Positions 26,563-35,741 of a stretch of 64,000 nt of DNA are shown here, one piece after another. Every line of letters starts with the position of its first letter. Position 1 is the stretch's first letter. The notes under the pieces were generated by a model that saw only the letters and a program-made list of their open reading frames with translations, was not told the DNA's origin and searched no databases. Both the position numbers and the translations under genes were made by a program. Source of the stretch: Amycolatopsis pretoriensis (GTDB taxonomy: Bacteria > Actinomycetota > Actinomycetes > Mycobacteriales > Pseudonocardiaceae); contig NZ_FNUJ01000016.1 in the NCBI RefSeq assembly GCF_900107925.1, forward strand, positions 1 through 64,000, read 5' to 3'.

Positions 26563-26581
26563 TGGACTTAGGGCAACCTAA
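26563..26581 (-). promoter_or_regulatory. IdeR/DmdR-type iron box (NRPS side)
   Basis: The core TTAGGGCAACCTAA matches 12 of 14 consensus positions, and about 13 of 19 over the full site. It lies 45 bp upstream of the NRPS GTG in the divergent promoter region. Confidence 0.8.
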
Positions 26582-26612
26582 CAAACCGACGGCGAGAATG
26601 CACTGCTGTACC

Positions 26613-26631
26613 ATCGGTTAGCCTTACCTAA
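26613..26631 (+). promoter_or_regulatory. IdeR/DmdR-type iron box (importer side)
   Basis: The core TTAGCCTTACCTAA matches 13 of 14 consensus positions. It lies 24 bp before the GTG of the first FecCD permease and about 31 bp from the NRPS-side box, so the two divergent operons can be repressed independently. Confidence 0.88.
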
Positions 26632-26654
26632 AATGAGTACCAGTCGGAGGTGCG

Positions 26655-27692
26655 GTGCGAACAGACCCCGGAGGGATCGCTCTCACGCGACGCCCGCCAC
26701 ACACGAGCCGCGCGCTCGGTCTGCTGGCCGCCCTCGCCGTCCTGGTCTTCCTGTGCCTGCTGAGCATCTGGCTGGGGTCGAAGGAGATCTCGTTCGGCGC
26801 GGTCTGGCAGGTGCTGTGGCACGACGACGGCTCCGCGGACGCCGTGATCATCCACAGTGTCCGGATGCCGCGGACTTTCCTCGCGGTGCTGGTGGGCTCC
26901 GGCCTCGGGCTGGCCGGCACGGTGATGCAGGCACTGACGCGCAATCCCCTGGCCGATCCGGGCCTGCTCGGCGTCAGCGCCGGGGCCGCGTTCGCGATCG
27001 TGTTCTCGATCACCGTGCTGGGTGTCAGCTCGCTCTACGGCTACATCTGGTTCGCCTTCGCCGGCGCGCTCCTCGCGACGGCCGTCGTCTACTACCTCGG
27101 CACGCGCGGCCGGGCCGGGTCGAGCCCGGTCAAGCTGGCGCTCGCCGGAGCCGCCGTCACGGCGTTGCTCGCCTCCTTCACCAGCGCGATGGTGCTGTCG
27201 GATCCGGTGGCGCTCAACCGCTACCGCTTCTGGTCCGCCGGTTCGCTGTCCGGCGTCGACGGCACCGCGTTGCGGCAGGTCCTGCCGTTCCTGGTCGTCG
27301 GCGTCGTGCTGGCGATCGCGAGCGGCCCCGCGCTCAACAGCCTCGCCCTCGGCGACGACGTCGCGATCGCGCTCGGCCGCAAGCTCGGCCCACTGCGGCT
27401 GCGCGGCGCGCTGGCGATCACGCTGCTGACCGGCGCGGCCGTCGCCGTCGCCGGGCCGATCGTGTTCCTCGGCCTGATCGTCCCGCACGCGGTGCGGTTC
27501 GTGATCGGCCCGGACCACCGCTGGCTGCTGCCCTACACCGCCGTCCTCGCGCCCTGCTTGCTGCTGGCCGCGGACATCCTCGGCCGTGTGCTGGCGCGGC
27601 CCAGCGAGATCCGCGCGGGCGTGATCGTCGCGTTCCTCGGCGCGCCCTTCTTCATCTACCTGGTCCGCCGACGCAAGCTCGTGGAGTCCTGA
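26655..27692 (+). CDS. Fe(III)-siderophore ABC importer permease 1
   Basis: A 345-aa FecCD-family permease with about nine or ten TM helices, forming half of the inner-membrane channel for ferric siderophore. Family motifs: RMPRTFLAVLVGSGLGLAGT, TRNPLADPGLLGVSAGAA, and the ATPase-coupling block near GPIVFLGLIVPHAVR. GTG start with GGAGG four bases upstream. First gene of an importer operon in which the next two genes follow with almost no gap, driven by the adjacent iron box. Confidence 0.95.
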   Translation: MRTDPGGIALTRRPPHTSRALGLLAALAVLVFLCLLSIWLGSKEISFGAVWQVLWHDDGSADAVIIHSVRMPRTFLAVLVGSGLGLAGTVMQALTRNPLADPGLLGVSAGAAFAIVFSITVLGVSSLYGYIWFAFAGALLATAVVYYLGTRGRAGSSPVKLALAGAAVTALLASFTSAMVLSDPVALNRYRFWSAGSLSGVDGTALRQVLPFLVVGVVLAIASGPALNSLALGDDVAIALGRKLGPLRLRGALAITLLTGAAVAVAGPIVFLGLIVPHAVRFVIGPDHRWLLPYTAVLAPCLLLAADILGRVLARPSEIRAGVIVAFLGAPFFIYLVRRRKLVES

Positions 27693-27693
27693 G

Positions 27694-28746
27694 GTGAGCC
27701 TGCTGCAGATCCGGCGTGACCGGGTCACCTTCCGCGCGGGTCCGGTGTCCGGCCGGGTCCGGCCCCGGCTGCTGCTCGTCTCGATCGTCCTCGCGGTGCT
27801 CGCGTTCGTGTTGTTCTGCGTGGGCATGACGATCGGGGACGTCCCGATGACCGTGTCCGATGTCCTATCGGGTCTTTTCGGCGGCGGCGACAGCGGAAAC
27901 GGTTACATCGTCCAGGAACTGCGGCTGCCGCGGGCGCTGACCGGGCTGCTGGCGGGGATCGCGTTCGGCGCGTCCGGCGCGGTGTTCCAGACGATCACCC
28001 GCAACCCGCTGGCCAGCCCGGACATGATCGGCATCAACGCGGGCGCGGCCACGTTCGTCGTCGCGGGCATCGCGTTCGGCTTCGGCGGCGGCCTCGGCAC
28101 CACCACGCTGGGCCTCCTCGGCGGCCTGCTCACGGCCGTGCTCGTGTACGCGCTGGCGTGGCGGCGCGGCACGACCGGCTACCGGATCCTGCTGGTGGGC
28201 ATCGGGATCTTCGCGATGTGCACCAGCCTCACCGACTACCTGCTGAGCAAGGCGCAGATCACCGAGGCGCAGGCGTCGATCGGCTGGCTGGTCGGCAACC
28301 TCGCCAACCGCGGCTGGGAGCACGTCGTGCCGCTGTCGCTCGCGCTCGTCGTGCTCTACCCGCTGGTGCTGGCGCTGTCGCGGTGGATGCAGACGTTGCT
28401 GCTCGGCGACGACGTGGCCGCCGGCCTCGGCACGCCGGTCCAGCCGGTCCGCCTCGGCCTGCTGCTGGCGGGCGCCGGCCTGGTGGCGTTCGCGACGGCG
28501 TCCGCGGGCCCGATCTCGTTCGTCGCGCTGACGGCGCCGCAGATCGCCCAACGGCTCGCCCGGCTGTCGTCGCCGCCGATCACGGCGTCCGCGCTCACCG
28601 GCGCGGTCGTGGTGCTGGGCAGCGACATCATCGCGCGGTCGCTGACCGCGTCGGCGCTGCCGGTCGGCATCGTGACCGGCGTGCTCGGCGCCCCGCTCCT
28701 GCTCTGGCTGCTGGCCAGGGCCAACCGATCCGGCTCCGGAGGCTGA
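27694..28746 (+). CDS. Fe(III)-siderophore ABC importer permease 2
   Basis: A 350-aa FecCD-family permease, the second half of the importer channel. It has the same family blocks as its neighbour (RLPRALTGLLAGIAFGASGA; TRNPLASPDMIGINAGAA; GPISFVALTAPQIAQRL) and about ten TM helices after a short basic cytoplasmic N-terminus. The GTG start is one base after the stop of permease 1, and the ATPase gene begins one base after its own stop, so the three genes are cotranscribed. Confidence 0.95.
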   Translation: MSLLQIRRDRVTFRAGPVSGRVRPRLLLVSIVLAVLAFVLFCVGMTIGDVPMTVSDVLSGLFGGGDSGNGYIVQELRLPRALTGLLAGIAFGASGAVFQTITRNPLASPDMIGINAGAATFVVAGIAFGFGGGLGTTTLGLLGGLLTAVLVYALAWRRGTTGYRILLVGIGIFAMCTSLTDYLLSKAQITEAQASIGWLVGNLANRGWEHVVPLSLALVVLYPLVLALSRWMQTLLLGDDVAAGLGTPVQPVRLGLLLAGAGLVAFATASAGPISFVALTAPQIAQRLARLSSPPITASALTGAVVVLGSDIIARSLTASALPVGIVTGVLGAPLLLWLLARANRSGSGG

Positions 28747-28747
28747 C

Positions 28748-29551
28748 ATGACACCGTCCCTGCGAGTGCAGGACCTGCGCGTCGCCTACGACGACCGGGT
28801 CGTCATCGACGGCCTCGACCTCGAGATCCCCGCGGAGCAGATCACCGCGATCGTCGGGCCGAACGCGTGCGGGAAGTCGACGCTGCTGCGCACGGTGGCG
28901 CGGCTGCTGACGCCGAAGTCGGGCGGGGTCTACCTGGACGGCCGGTCGATCCACGACCTCCCGACGCGCCAGGTCGCCCAGCGGCTGGGCATCCTCCCGC
29001 AGTCCCCGGTGGCCCCGGAGGGCATGACGGTGGCGGACCTCGTCGGCCGCGGCCGCGCCCCGCACCAGAGCTGGTGGCGCCAGTGGTCCACTTCGGACGA
29101 AGGAGCGGTCCACGCCGCCCTGGAGGCGACGTCGATGACCGACCTGGCCGACCGCCCGGTCGACGAACTGTCCGGCGGCCAGCGCCAGCGAGCCTGGATC
29201 GCGATGGCGGTCGCCCAGGGGACACCGGTGCTGCTGCTGGACGAGCCGACGACGTACCTCGACCTGGCCCACCAGATCGACGTGCTGGACCTGGTGGTCG
29301 ACCTCAACCGCGCCGAGGGGCGCACGGTGGTCATGGTGCTGCACGACTTGCCGCAGGCGTGCCGCTACGCGGACCACGTGATCGCGATGAAGGCAGGGCG
29401 GGTCGTGGCGTCGGGCAAGCCGGTGGAGGTGATCACGGAAGAGCTGGTGGACGAGGTGTTCGACGTCCGCTGCCAGGTGACGCCGGATCCGGTGAGCGGG
29501 ACCCCGATGGTGATCCCGATCAGCCGCCACCACCCGGCGCCGGTCAACTAG
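28748..29551 (+). CDS. Fe(III)-siderophore ABC importer ATPase
   Basis: A 267-aa FecE/FepC-type ATP-binding protein that powers the FecCD permeases. Walker A is GPNACGKST, the signature LSGGQRQRAWIAMA, Walker B VLLLDEPTTYLDLAHQ and the H-loop VLHDLPQA. The C-terminal block ending in VFDVRCQVTPDPVSGTP is typical of siderophore ATPases. Last gene of the importer operon. Confidence 0.96.
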   Translation: MTPSLRVQDLRVAYDDRVVIDGLDLEIPAEQITAIVGPNACGKSTLLRTVARLLTPKSGGVYLDGRSIHDLPTRQVAQRLGILPQSPVAPEGMTVADLVGRGRAPHQSWWRQWSTSDEGAVHAALEATSMTDLADRPVDELSGGQRQRAWIAMAVAQGTPVLLLDEPTTYLDLAHQIDVLDLVVDLNRAEGRTVVMVLHDLPQACRYADHVIAMKAGRVVASGKPVEVITEELVDEVFDVRCQVTPDPVSGTPMVIPISRHHPAPVN

Positions 29552-29627
29552 CGCTATCCTGGGCGTGGCCCGCCTCGTGACATCCCGAGGTCCGTCCGGC
29601 CACCAATCCCCAGTTTGGAGCTGACCT

Positions 29628-30113
29628 GTGTTCGTGCTGCCCGAAACCACCACCGGACCCGAGCGCCACCTGCTGGAGGCGACGATGGACCGCAACCGCC
29701 GCGCGGTGATCGACACCGCGCGCGGCCTGTCCGAAACCGACGCCCGCGAACGACTCGTCACCTCGCTGACCACGCCGATCGGCCTCGTCAAGCACGCCGC
29801 CATGGCCGAACGCCGGTGGTTCCAGCTCTTCCTGCTTGGCCTGCCTGAGTCCGACTGCGACGGCCCGACCACCCCCGGCGACGCCAGTTTCGTCGTCGCC
29901 GAGGGCGAAACGCTCGCCGAGGTGATCGCCGACTTCGAACGCGCGAGCAAGCGCTCCCGAGAAATCGCCGCCGGCTTCGACCTCGACGACACGTGGACCC
30001 ACGACGTCCTCGGCGAGGTGAACCTCAGGTTCGTCTACCTGCTGCTCATCGAGGACTTCGCCCGGCACGCCGGCCACGGCGACATCCTCCGCGAGCAGCT
30101 CAGCGCGCGCTGA
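29628..30113 (+). CDS. DinB/DUF664-family protein
   Basis: A 161-aa DinB-superfamily protein. The layout is an N-terminal helix (LEATMDRNRRAVIDTARGLS), a central histidine block (PIGLVKHAAMAERRWFQLFL) and a C-terminal block (LLLIEDFARHAGHGDILREQL), giving the expected set of metal-binding histidines. GTG start with GGAG upstream. It overlaps the convergent ornithine oxygenase gene by 14 bp at the 3' ends. No iron box precedes it, and its role in siderophore metabolism, if any, is unknown. Confidence 0.88.
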   Translation: MFVLPETTTGPERHLLEATMDRNRRAVIDTARGLSETDARERLVTSLTTPIGLVKHAAMAERRWFQLFLLGLPESDCDGPTTPGDASFVVAEGETLAEVIADFERASKRSREIAAGFDLDDTWTHDVLGEVNLRFVYLLLIEDFARHAGHGDILREQLSAR

Positions 30114-31392
30114 CCGCGTACTCCCCCGCGGGCTCGGCGACCACTCGCCGATCCACAATGGACTGCAGGATCTCCCCCACCCGCACGGCCGTGTTCGACA
30201 GCAGCGACGACGTGATGCCGTGCGTGTGCTCGGTGCCGCCCTGCAGGTAGATCCCGCCGCGCACGGGCATGTCCGTCGACAACCGGTAGTCGCGCTCGAC
30301 CAGCAGCCGGCCGGACTCGTCGCGCCGGAAACGCAGCTCACCCAGCAGCGGCGTCGGGTCCGCGGGCCGGTAACCCGTCGCGTACACGACCGCGTCGGCC
30401 TCCAGCACCGTCTGCGCGCCGGTCGTCAGCGACTCGACCGTCACCGTTCCCGACGGCGTCACCTCGACCGGCCGCGAAACGTTGAACAGCCGCAACCTTT
30501 CGACGCCGAGCACCTTCTCGCGGTAGACGCGGCGGTAGAGCTCGTCGATCAGGTCGATGTCGACGGCCGAGTAGTTCGTCGCGCCGTGGTAGCGCATCAA
30601 GCGGTCCTTGACCGGTTCGCCCGCGCCGTAGAACTGGTCCACGGCTTCGGGGTCGAAGATCCGGTTCGCGAACGAGCTGTCGTCGGCCGGGCTGTAGCCG
30701 TAGCGCGCGAACACCGCGCACACCTCGGTGCGCGGGAACTCGTCGTGCAGCAGCGCGGCCACCTCGGCCGCGCTCTGCCCTGCGCCCACGACGACGAACC
30801 GCCGCGGCGACGTGCCACGCAGGGCGTCCACGCGGAAGAGCAGCTCGCTGTTGTGCCAGATCCGGTCGCCGGCGGTGACGCCGTCGGGCAGCTGCGGCCG
30901 CAGACCGGTGCCGACCACGAGGTTGCGGGCGCGCAACGACGAGCCGTCCGACGCCTCGACGTCGAAGTAGGCGATCTCGGAGCCGTCGTACACCGGCTTC
31001 ACCGCGACGACCTCGATGCCGTAGGAGACGACGTCGTCGACCTTCGCGGCCGCCCACTCGAAGTAGTCGTGGAACTCGACGCGCAGCGGGAAGAGGTTCT
31101 TGTGGTTGATGAAGTCGACCAGCCGGCCGGCCGCGTGCAGGTAGTTCAGGAAGCTGAACTCGCTGGTCGGGTTCCGCATGGTGACCAGGTCCTTGAGGAA
31201 CGACACCTGCATCGTCGCGGTGTCGATCAGCATCCCGCGGTGCCAGCCGAAGCGCGGCTGCCGCTCGAGGAAGTGCGCGGTCACCGGCTCCCCGGCGCCG
31301 GCGTTGTGCTCGGCGAGGGCGATCGCGAGGGCCAGGTTCGACGGTCCGAAGCCCACGCCGACGATGTCGTAGATCGGGACCTCTGCAGTCAT
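30100..31392 (-). CDS. L-ornithine N5-oxygenase
   Basis: A 430-aa flavin-dependent N-hydroxylating monooxygenase of the PvdA/SidA/CchB family. It converts L-ornithine to N5-hydroxyornithine using FAD, NADPH and O2, the first step in making the hydroxamate ligands. The FAD-binding motif is near the N-terminus (GVGFGPSNLALAIAL), the substrate-binding segment follows (FGWHRGMLIDTATMQVSF), the NADPH-binding motif is VVVGAGQSAAEVA, and the C-terminal ATGY motif (VVYATGYRP) is present. The start codon is 29 bp from an iron box. It is divergent from the formyltransferase that acts on its product. Confidence 0.97.
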   Translation of the reverse strand: MTAEVPIYDIVGVGFGPSNLALAIALAEHNAGAGEPVTAHFLERQPRFGWHRGMLIDTATMQVSFLKDLVTMRNPTSEFSFLNYLHAAGRLVDFINHKNLFPLRVEFHDYFEWAAAKVDDVVSYGIEVVAVKPVYDGSEIAYFDVEASDGSSLRARNLVVGTGLRPQLPDGVTAGDRIWHNSELLFRVDALRGTSPRRFVVVGAGQSAAEVAALLHDEFPRTEVCAVFARYGYSPADDSSFANRIFDPEAVDQFYGAGEPVKDRLMRYHGATNYSAVDIDLIDELYRRVYREKVLGVERLRLFNVSRPVEVTPSGTVTVESLTTGAQTVLEADAVVYATGYRPADPTPLLGELRFRRDESGRLLVERDYRLSTDMPVRGGIYLQGGTEHTHGITSSLLSNTAVRVGEILQSIVDRRVVAEPAGEYAVSAR

Positions 31393-31420
31393 GTTGCTCC
31401 CTCGCGCGCTCCGGTACGGT

Positions 31421-31439
31421 TCAGGGAACCCTAACCTAA
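31421..31439 (-). promoter_or_regulatory. IdeR/DmdR-type iron box (oxygenase side)
   Basis: The half site CTAACCTAA is perfect and the full 19-mer TCAGGGAACCCTAACCTAA matches about 15 of 19 positions. It lies 29 bp upstream of the ornithine oxygenase ATG. Confidence 0.82.
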
Positions 31440-31440
31440 C

Positions 31441-31459
31441 TTAGGCGAGCCTCGCCTAG
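31441..31459 (+). promoter_or_regulatory. IdeR/DmdR-type iron box (formyltransferase side)
   Basis: TTAGGCGAGCCTCGCCTAG is a near-perfect palindrome with the TTAGG/CCTA ends of an iron box. It begins two bases after the oxygenase-side box and lies 49 bp upstream of the formyltransferase ATG. Confidence 0.82.
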
Positions 31460-31507
31460 TACGTTCGTGGTGATGTTCGTCCCCCGATCACGAAAGGGCA
31501 CTCTCGA

Positions 31508-32452
31508 ATGCGCGTGGCGATGTTCGGCTATCAGACCTGGGGGCACCGCACCCTCCAGGCGCTCATCGACGCCGGCCACGAGGTCGCCCTCGTGGTCACG
31601 CACCCGAAGAGCGACCACGCCTACGAGCGGATCTGGGCGGACTCCGTCGCCGACCTCGCCGAGGCCAACGGCATCCGCGTCCTGCTGCGCAACCGCCCGG
31701 ACGACGCGGAACTGCTGGCCGAACTGAAGGCGGCGGACCTCGACCTGATCGTCGCGAACAACTGGCGCACCTGGCTGCCGCCGGAGATCTTCGAGCTGCC
31801 GCGCCACGGCACGCTGAACATCCACGACTCGCTCCTGCCGTCGTACGCGGGCTTCTCGCCGCTGATCTGGGCGATGATCAACGGCGAGCCGGAGGTCGGC
31901 GTGACCGCCCACATGATGGACGGCGAGCTGGACGCGGGCGCCATCGTCCTGCAGCGCGCCATCCCGGTCGGCCCGGCCGACACGACGACGGATCTGTTCC
32001 ACCGCACGGTGGACCTGATCGCCCCGATCACGGCCGAAGCGATCTCGAAGATCGAGACGGGCTACACGCCGGTTTCCCAGGACCGCTCGAAGGCGAGCTT
32101 CTTCCACAAGCGCGCGGCGCGCGACAGCCTCATCGACTGGACGTCGTCGCCGTCGGACATCGAGCGTTTCGTCCGGGCGCTGTCGGATCCGTACCCGAAC
32201 GCGTTCACCTACCATCGCGGCGAGCAGCTGCGGATCCTGCGCGCCTCGGTGTCCCAGGGCCACTACGGCGGCACGCCGGGCCGCGTCTTCATCCGCGAAG
32301 GCGACGGAGTCGTGATCGTGGCCGGCCCGGAGGCGCGGCGCGGCCAGTCCCCCGGCCTGGTCGTGGAACGCGTCCGCACCGCCGACGGGACCGACCTGGC
32401 GGCGGCCGACTACTTCAAGACCATGGGCGGGTACCTGACCGACCGTCCCTGA
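31508..32452 (+). CDS. N5-hydroxyornithine formyltransferase
   Basis: A 314-aa member of the methionyl-tRNA formyltransferase family, of the CchA/PvdF-like type used in hydroxamate siderophores. It transfers formyl from N10-formyltetrahydrofolate to the hydroxylated side-chain nitrogen of ornithine. The catalytic region is clear: the Asn-x-His block (LNIHDSLLPSYAGFSPLIWA) followed by GVTAHMMDGELDAGAIV with its conserved Asp. A C-terminal OB-like domain begins near residue 205. ATG at 31508 with AAAGGG upstream. It is divergent from the ornithine oxygenase, with two iron boxes between them. It ends 4 bp from the convergent membrane protein gene. Confidence 0.93.
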   Translation: MRVAMFGYQTWGHRTLQALIDAGHEVALVVTHPKSDHAYERIWADSVADLAEANGIRVLLRNRPDDAELLAELKAADLDLIVANNWRTWLPPEIFELPRHGTLNIHDSLLPSYAGFSPLIWAMINGEPEVGVTAHMMDGELDAGAIVLQRAIPVGPADTTTDLFHRTVDLIAPITAEAISKIETGYTPVSQDRSKASFFHKRAARDSLIDWTSSPSDIERFVRALSDPYPNAFTYHRGEQLRILRASVSQGHYGGTPGRVFIREGDGVVIVAGPEARRGQSPGLVVERVRTADGTDLAAADYFKTMGGYLTDRP

Positions 32453-32456
32453 TCGT

Positions 32457-33446
32457 TCAGCTCTCCTTGCCCCGCGCCGGTTCGGTCACGTTCTGTTCAA
32501 CGGCGCCGGGCAAGGTGCGCACGATCGTGTCCTGCGCCCGGCGTTCGCTGAACCCGGCGAGAAAAGCGAGCCCGGCGAAGAACAACGTGACCTGTTCCCC
32601 CGGGACCGGAACGGCGAGCGGGAGCAGCCCGGCCCGCACGAGCACGAACATCGCCGCACCGAAAACGGCACCGATGATCAGCCGGAAACAGCCGGAAAGA
32701 ATCACGACGAGCAATCCCTGGTCGAGACTCACCCGCACCCGTTGCCGGTTCGCCGTGCGCGTCATGACGCTCACTATCGCGCCGATCGCCCCGGCCACCA
32801 CGCAGACCACCAGCTGCGAACCGATTTCGACCTTCAACAGGAAATGCACGGCCGCGGCGACGGCGGCGGCCACGACGGCACCCACGGCCAGGCCGCCGAG
32901 GTAGCGGACGAGCGCCCGGTCGAGTGCCGCGTCCCGCGCGTTCTGCTCGATCTGGCGGATCTCCTTCCGGGCCGAAGCGACGGCGGCGGTCAGCCGTTCC
33001 CGCTTCTGCTCGGAGCCCACCATCGCGTCCAGCACGCTCAGCAGGGCGACGGTCTCGGTGTAGATGCCCTGCACCAGGATCTCCTGGGGCCGGCCGCCGA
33101 GCAGCACCGAGTACTTGCGCTCGACGCGGCGGGCCGAGCGGAACACGTCGTCGAAGTCGGCGGTGCTCTGCACCGCGTCGTAGTACTGGCGCAGCTTGTA
33201 GACGACCCGGTCCACCTCGCCGGTCTGCTGTTTGGCGACCACCAGGAGTGCCGCCTGGAAATGCGTCGCGTAATACTCCTCGACGATCTTTCCCTGGTGC
33301 GCCTCGTACGCCGCCCGCAGCTCCGCGAACCGCGGCCGCCCTTTTTCCTGGTAGGCCTCGAGCAGATCGAGGACGCACGGGCAGGCGACCTGATCACCCG
33401 ATTCCTCTTCCGGTACCGCGCTGATTGTCCTCGCAGTGATCACCAT
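32457..33446 (-). CDS. Membrane protein of unknown function
   Basis: A 329-aa protein I do not recognise. Residues 1-195 look soluble and helical, with a Cys pair near the start (CPCVLDLLEAYQ) and charged helices (SARKEIRQIEQNARDAALDR). The C-terminal 130 residues hold four hydrophobic segments, including HFLLKV, VVCVVAGAIGAIVSVM, LIIGAVFGAAMFVLV and LFFAGLAFLAGF, the last followed by the soluble tail ERRAQDTIVRTLPGAVEQ. I chose the ATG at 33446 because GGGGAG lies 8 nt upstream; the open frame extends to 33593. No iron box is present, so it marks the right border of the siderophore locus. Confidence 0.8.
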   Translation of the reverse strand: MVITARTISAVPEEESGDQVACPCVLDLLEAYQEKGRPRFAELRAAYEAHQGKIVEEYYATHFQAALLVVAKQQTGEVDRVVYKLRQYYDAVQSTADFDDVFRSARRVERKYSVLLGGRPQEILVQGIYTETVALLSVLDAMVGSEQKRERLTAAVASARKEIRQIEQNARDAALDRALVRYLGGLAVGAVVAAAVAAAVHFLLKVEIGSQLVVCVVAGAIGAIVSVMTRTANRQRVRVSLDQGLLVVILSGCFRLIIGAVFGAAMFVLVRAGLLPLAVPVPGEQVTLFFAGLAFLAGFSERRAQDTIVRTLPGAVEQNVTEPARGKES

Positions 33447-33619
33447 GATGTTTCTCCCCTCGCTGACGACCACAAGCCGGCGCCGCCACCCCTCACCCAT
33501 TGTGATGACCGATACCCGGAAGAACCAATAACGCGCGGCAACGCCACCCGAACGGCCGCAGTTGCCGATGGCCGGGACGCCCCTTGGCGACACCCGACCG
33601 CGCCGCCAGGATGTCCCGC

Positions 33620-35710
33620 ATGGGCGAGATCAGCCACCTCGAGCGCCACCGCGCCTGGGTGCTCACCGGCGAGTCGAGCACCTACGCCCTGCGCCTCGAC
33701 GAGGACGACGTTCCGACCCACCTCTACTGGGGGCCACCACTTCCGACGGACGCCGTCGAAGAACTCAGCACCGTAAAACTCCCCTGGTGGGACGGCTTCA
33801 ACGACCCCAACGAAGGCCTCGACGAACTGGCCGCCGACGGCGGCACCCGCTACTGGACACCGGGGTTGCAGGTTCGCTTCGCCGACGGCACTCGCGCCCT
33901 CGAATGGCGTTACGAAACCCACGAAATCTCGCGCGATCACCTCGCGATTCACTTCACCGACCGCCACTACCCCCTCCGGATCGCCCTCCACTACCGCCTG
34001 CGGACCGACGTCCTCGAACGCTGGACCGAACTGACGGCCGACACCGAAGTCGACGTCGTCCGCGCCGATTCCGCGACCTGGCCCCTCCCGCTCCGGGACG
34101 ACTACCGGCTCAGCCACGTCACCGGCCGCTGGGCCGCGGAAACCCAGCTGCACCGGACGTCCGCGGCGCACGGCGAGACGGTTTTCGCGAGCCGGCGCGG
34201 GATCGCCGGGCACCACGCCAACCCGTGGGTCATGGTCGACGACGGCACCGCCACCGAGCGCCACGGCGAGGTCTACGGCGTCGCCCTCGCCTGGAGCGGG
34301 TCGTGGCGGCTCACGACCACGCGCGCGTCGACCGGGCGTCTCACGATCAGCGGCGGCTTCGGCCAGGACGGCGTCGTGCACCGCGTCGGACCGGGCAAGC
34401 CCTTGCGCACGCCGGTGCTGGCCGGTCTTTACACCGGCGGCGGCTTCGGCGCCGCGAGCCGCGCGTGGCACGCCTACGTTCGGAACGACGTCCTCGACCA
34501 CGGCCGCGAACTGCGTCCGGTGCTCTACAACTCCTGGGAGGCAACGGGTTTCGACGTTTCCGAGCAAGGACAGCGCGCGCTCGCCGAGCGGGCCGCGGCG
34601 CTGGGTGTCGAACTGTTCGTCATGGACGACGGCTGGTTCGGTGCCCGGACCGGCGACCACGCCGGGCTCGGCGACTGGCACGTCAACCGCGCGCGCTTCC
34701 CCGACGGCCTCAAGCCGCTGGTCGACGCCGTGCACGGGCTCGGCATGCGGTTCGGCATCTGGGTCGAGCCCGAAATGGTCAATCCGGACAGCGACCTCTA
34801 CCGCGCCCACCCGGACTGGGTCCTGCACCACCCGCACCGGCGCCGGTCGGAGCTGCGCAACCAGCTCGTCCTCAACTTCGCCCGGCCGGACGTCGGCGCG
34901 TGGGCCCACGAGTGGCTCGACCGGCTCGTCGGCGAGCACGGCGTCGACTTCCTCAAGTGGGACATGAACCGCCCGTTCAGCGAGGCCGGCTGGCCGGGTG
35001 ACGCCGACCCGGACCGCCTGTGGGTCGAGCACACGAACGCCGTCTACGCGCTCATGGACCGGTTGCGTGCCGACCACCCCGGCCTGCGGATCGAAGCGTG
35101 CAGCGGCGGCGGCGGGCGGATCGACCTCGGCATGCTCGCGCGCGCCGACCAGGTGTGGACGTCGGACAACACCGACGCGCTCGACCGGCTGCGGATCCAG
35201 CACGGCTACAGCCAGCTCTACCCGGCACGCGCGATGTCGGCGTGGGTCACCGACAACCCCAACTTCGTCACGGGACGTTCGGTGCCGCTGCGGTTCCGGT
35301 TCCACGTCGCGATGGCCGGCGTGCTCGGCATCGGCGGCGACATCGTGCGGTGGCCCGGCGACGACCTCGCGCTCGCGGCCGAGCTGATCGCGCTCTACAA
35401 GGACATCCGGCCGGTCGTCCAGCACGGCGCGCTGTACCGGCTGCGGCCGCCGGTCGACGACGGCGTCACCGCGCTGCAGTACGTCCACGAAGACCGGGCG
35501 GTCGTCTTCGCCTACCGGCAGGCCGCGCACTTCGCCGCACCGGATCGTCCATTGCGTCTCGAGGGCCTCGATCCCGCTGACCGGTACGTGGATTCGGATT
35601 CCGGATCCACGCACAGCGGAGCCGTGCTGCTCGCCCACGGGCTGCCGCTCACGCTGCCGACCGGCGACTTCGCGAGCACGGTGATCCGCCTGCGCCGTAT
35701 TTCGCGTTAG
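33620..35710 (+). CDS. GH36 alpha-galactosidase
   Basis: A 696-aa glycoside hydrolase of family GH36, releasing terminal alpha-1,6-galactose from melibiose, raffinose-type sugars or galactomannan side chains. It has an N-terminal beta-sandwich domain (about 1-290) and a TIM-barrel with LFVMDDGWFG, FLKWDMNR (Asp nucleophile), CSGGGGRIDLG and TSDNTDALDRLRIQ (Asp acid/base). No signal peptide is seen, so it is cytoplasmic and acts on imported oligosaccharides. ATG at 33620 (AGGA 8 nt upstream); ATG 33611 is also in frame. The sugar ABC transporter genes follow directly. Confidence 0.95.
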   Translation: MGEISHLERHRAWVLTGESSTYALRLDEDDVPTHLYWGPPLPTDAVEELSTVKLPWWDGFNDPNEGLDELAADGGTRYWTPGLQVRFADGTRALEWRYETHEISRDHLAIHFTDRHYPLRIALHYRLRTDVLERWTELTADTEVDVVRADSATWPLPLRDDYRLSHVTGRWAAETQLHRTSAAHGETVFASRRGIAGHHANPWVMVDDGTATERHGEVYGVALAWSGSWRLTTTRASTGRLTISGGFGQDGVVHRVGPGKPLRTPVLAGLYTGGGFGAASRAWHAYVRNDVLDHGRELRPVLYNSWEATGFDVSEQGQRALAERAAALGVELFVMDDGWFGARTGDHAGLGDWHVNRARFPDGLKPLVDAVHGLGMRFGIWVEPEMVNPDSDLYRAHPDWVLHHPHRRRSELRNQLVLNFARPDVGAWAHEWLDRLVGEHGVDFLKWDMNRPFSEAGWPGDADPDRLWVEHTNAVYALMDRLRADHPGLRIEACSGGGGRIDLGMLARADQVWTSDNTDALDRLRIQHGYSQLYPARAMSAWVTDNPNFVTGRSVPLRFRFHVAMAGVLGIGGDIVRWPGDDLALAAELIALYKDIRPVVQHGALYRLRPPVDDGVTALQYVHEDRAVVFAYRQAAHFAAPDRPLRLEGLDPADRYVDSDSGSTHSGAVLLAHGLPLTLPTGDFASTVIRLRRISR

Positions 35711-35741
35711 AGATCGGATCTATCGGCCGCGCATCGACGGT

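Noticed and set aside
26519..26614. Upstream in-frame start of the NRPS at 26614
   Set aside because: The extra 32 codons run through an iron box and have no ribosome-binding site; GTG 26518 follows GGGAGG.
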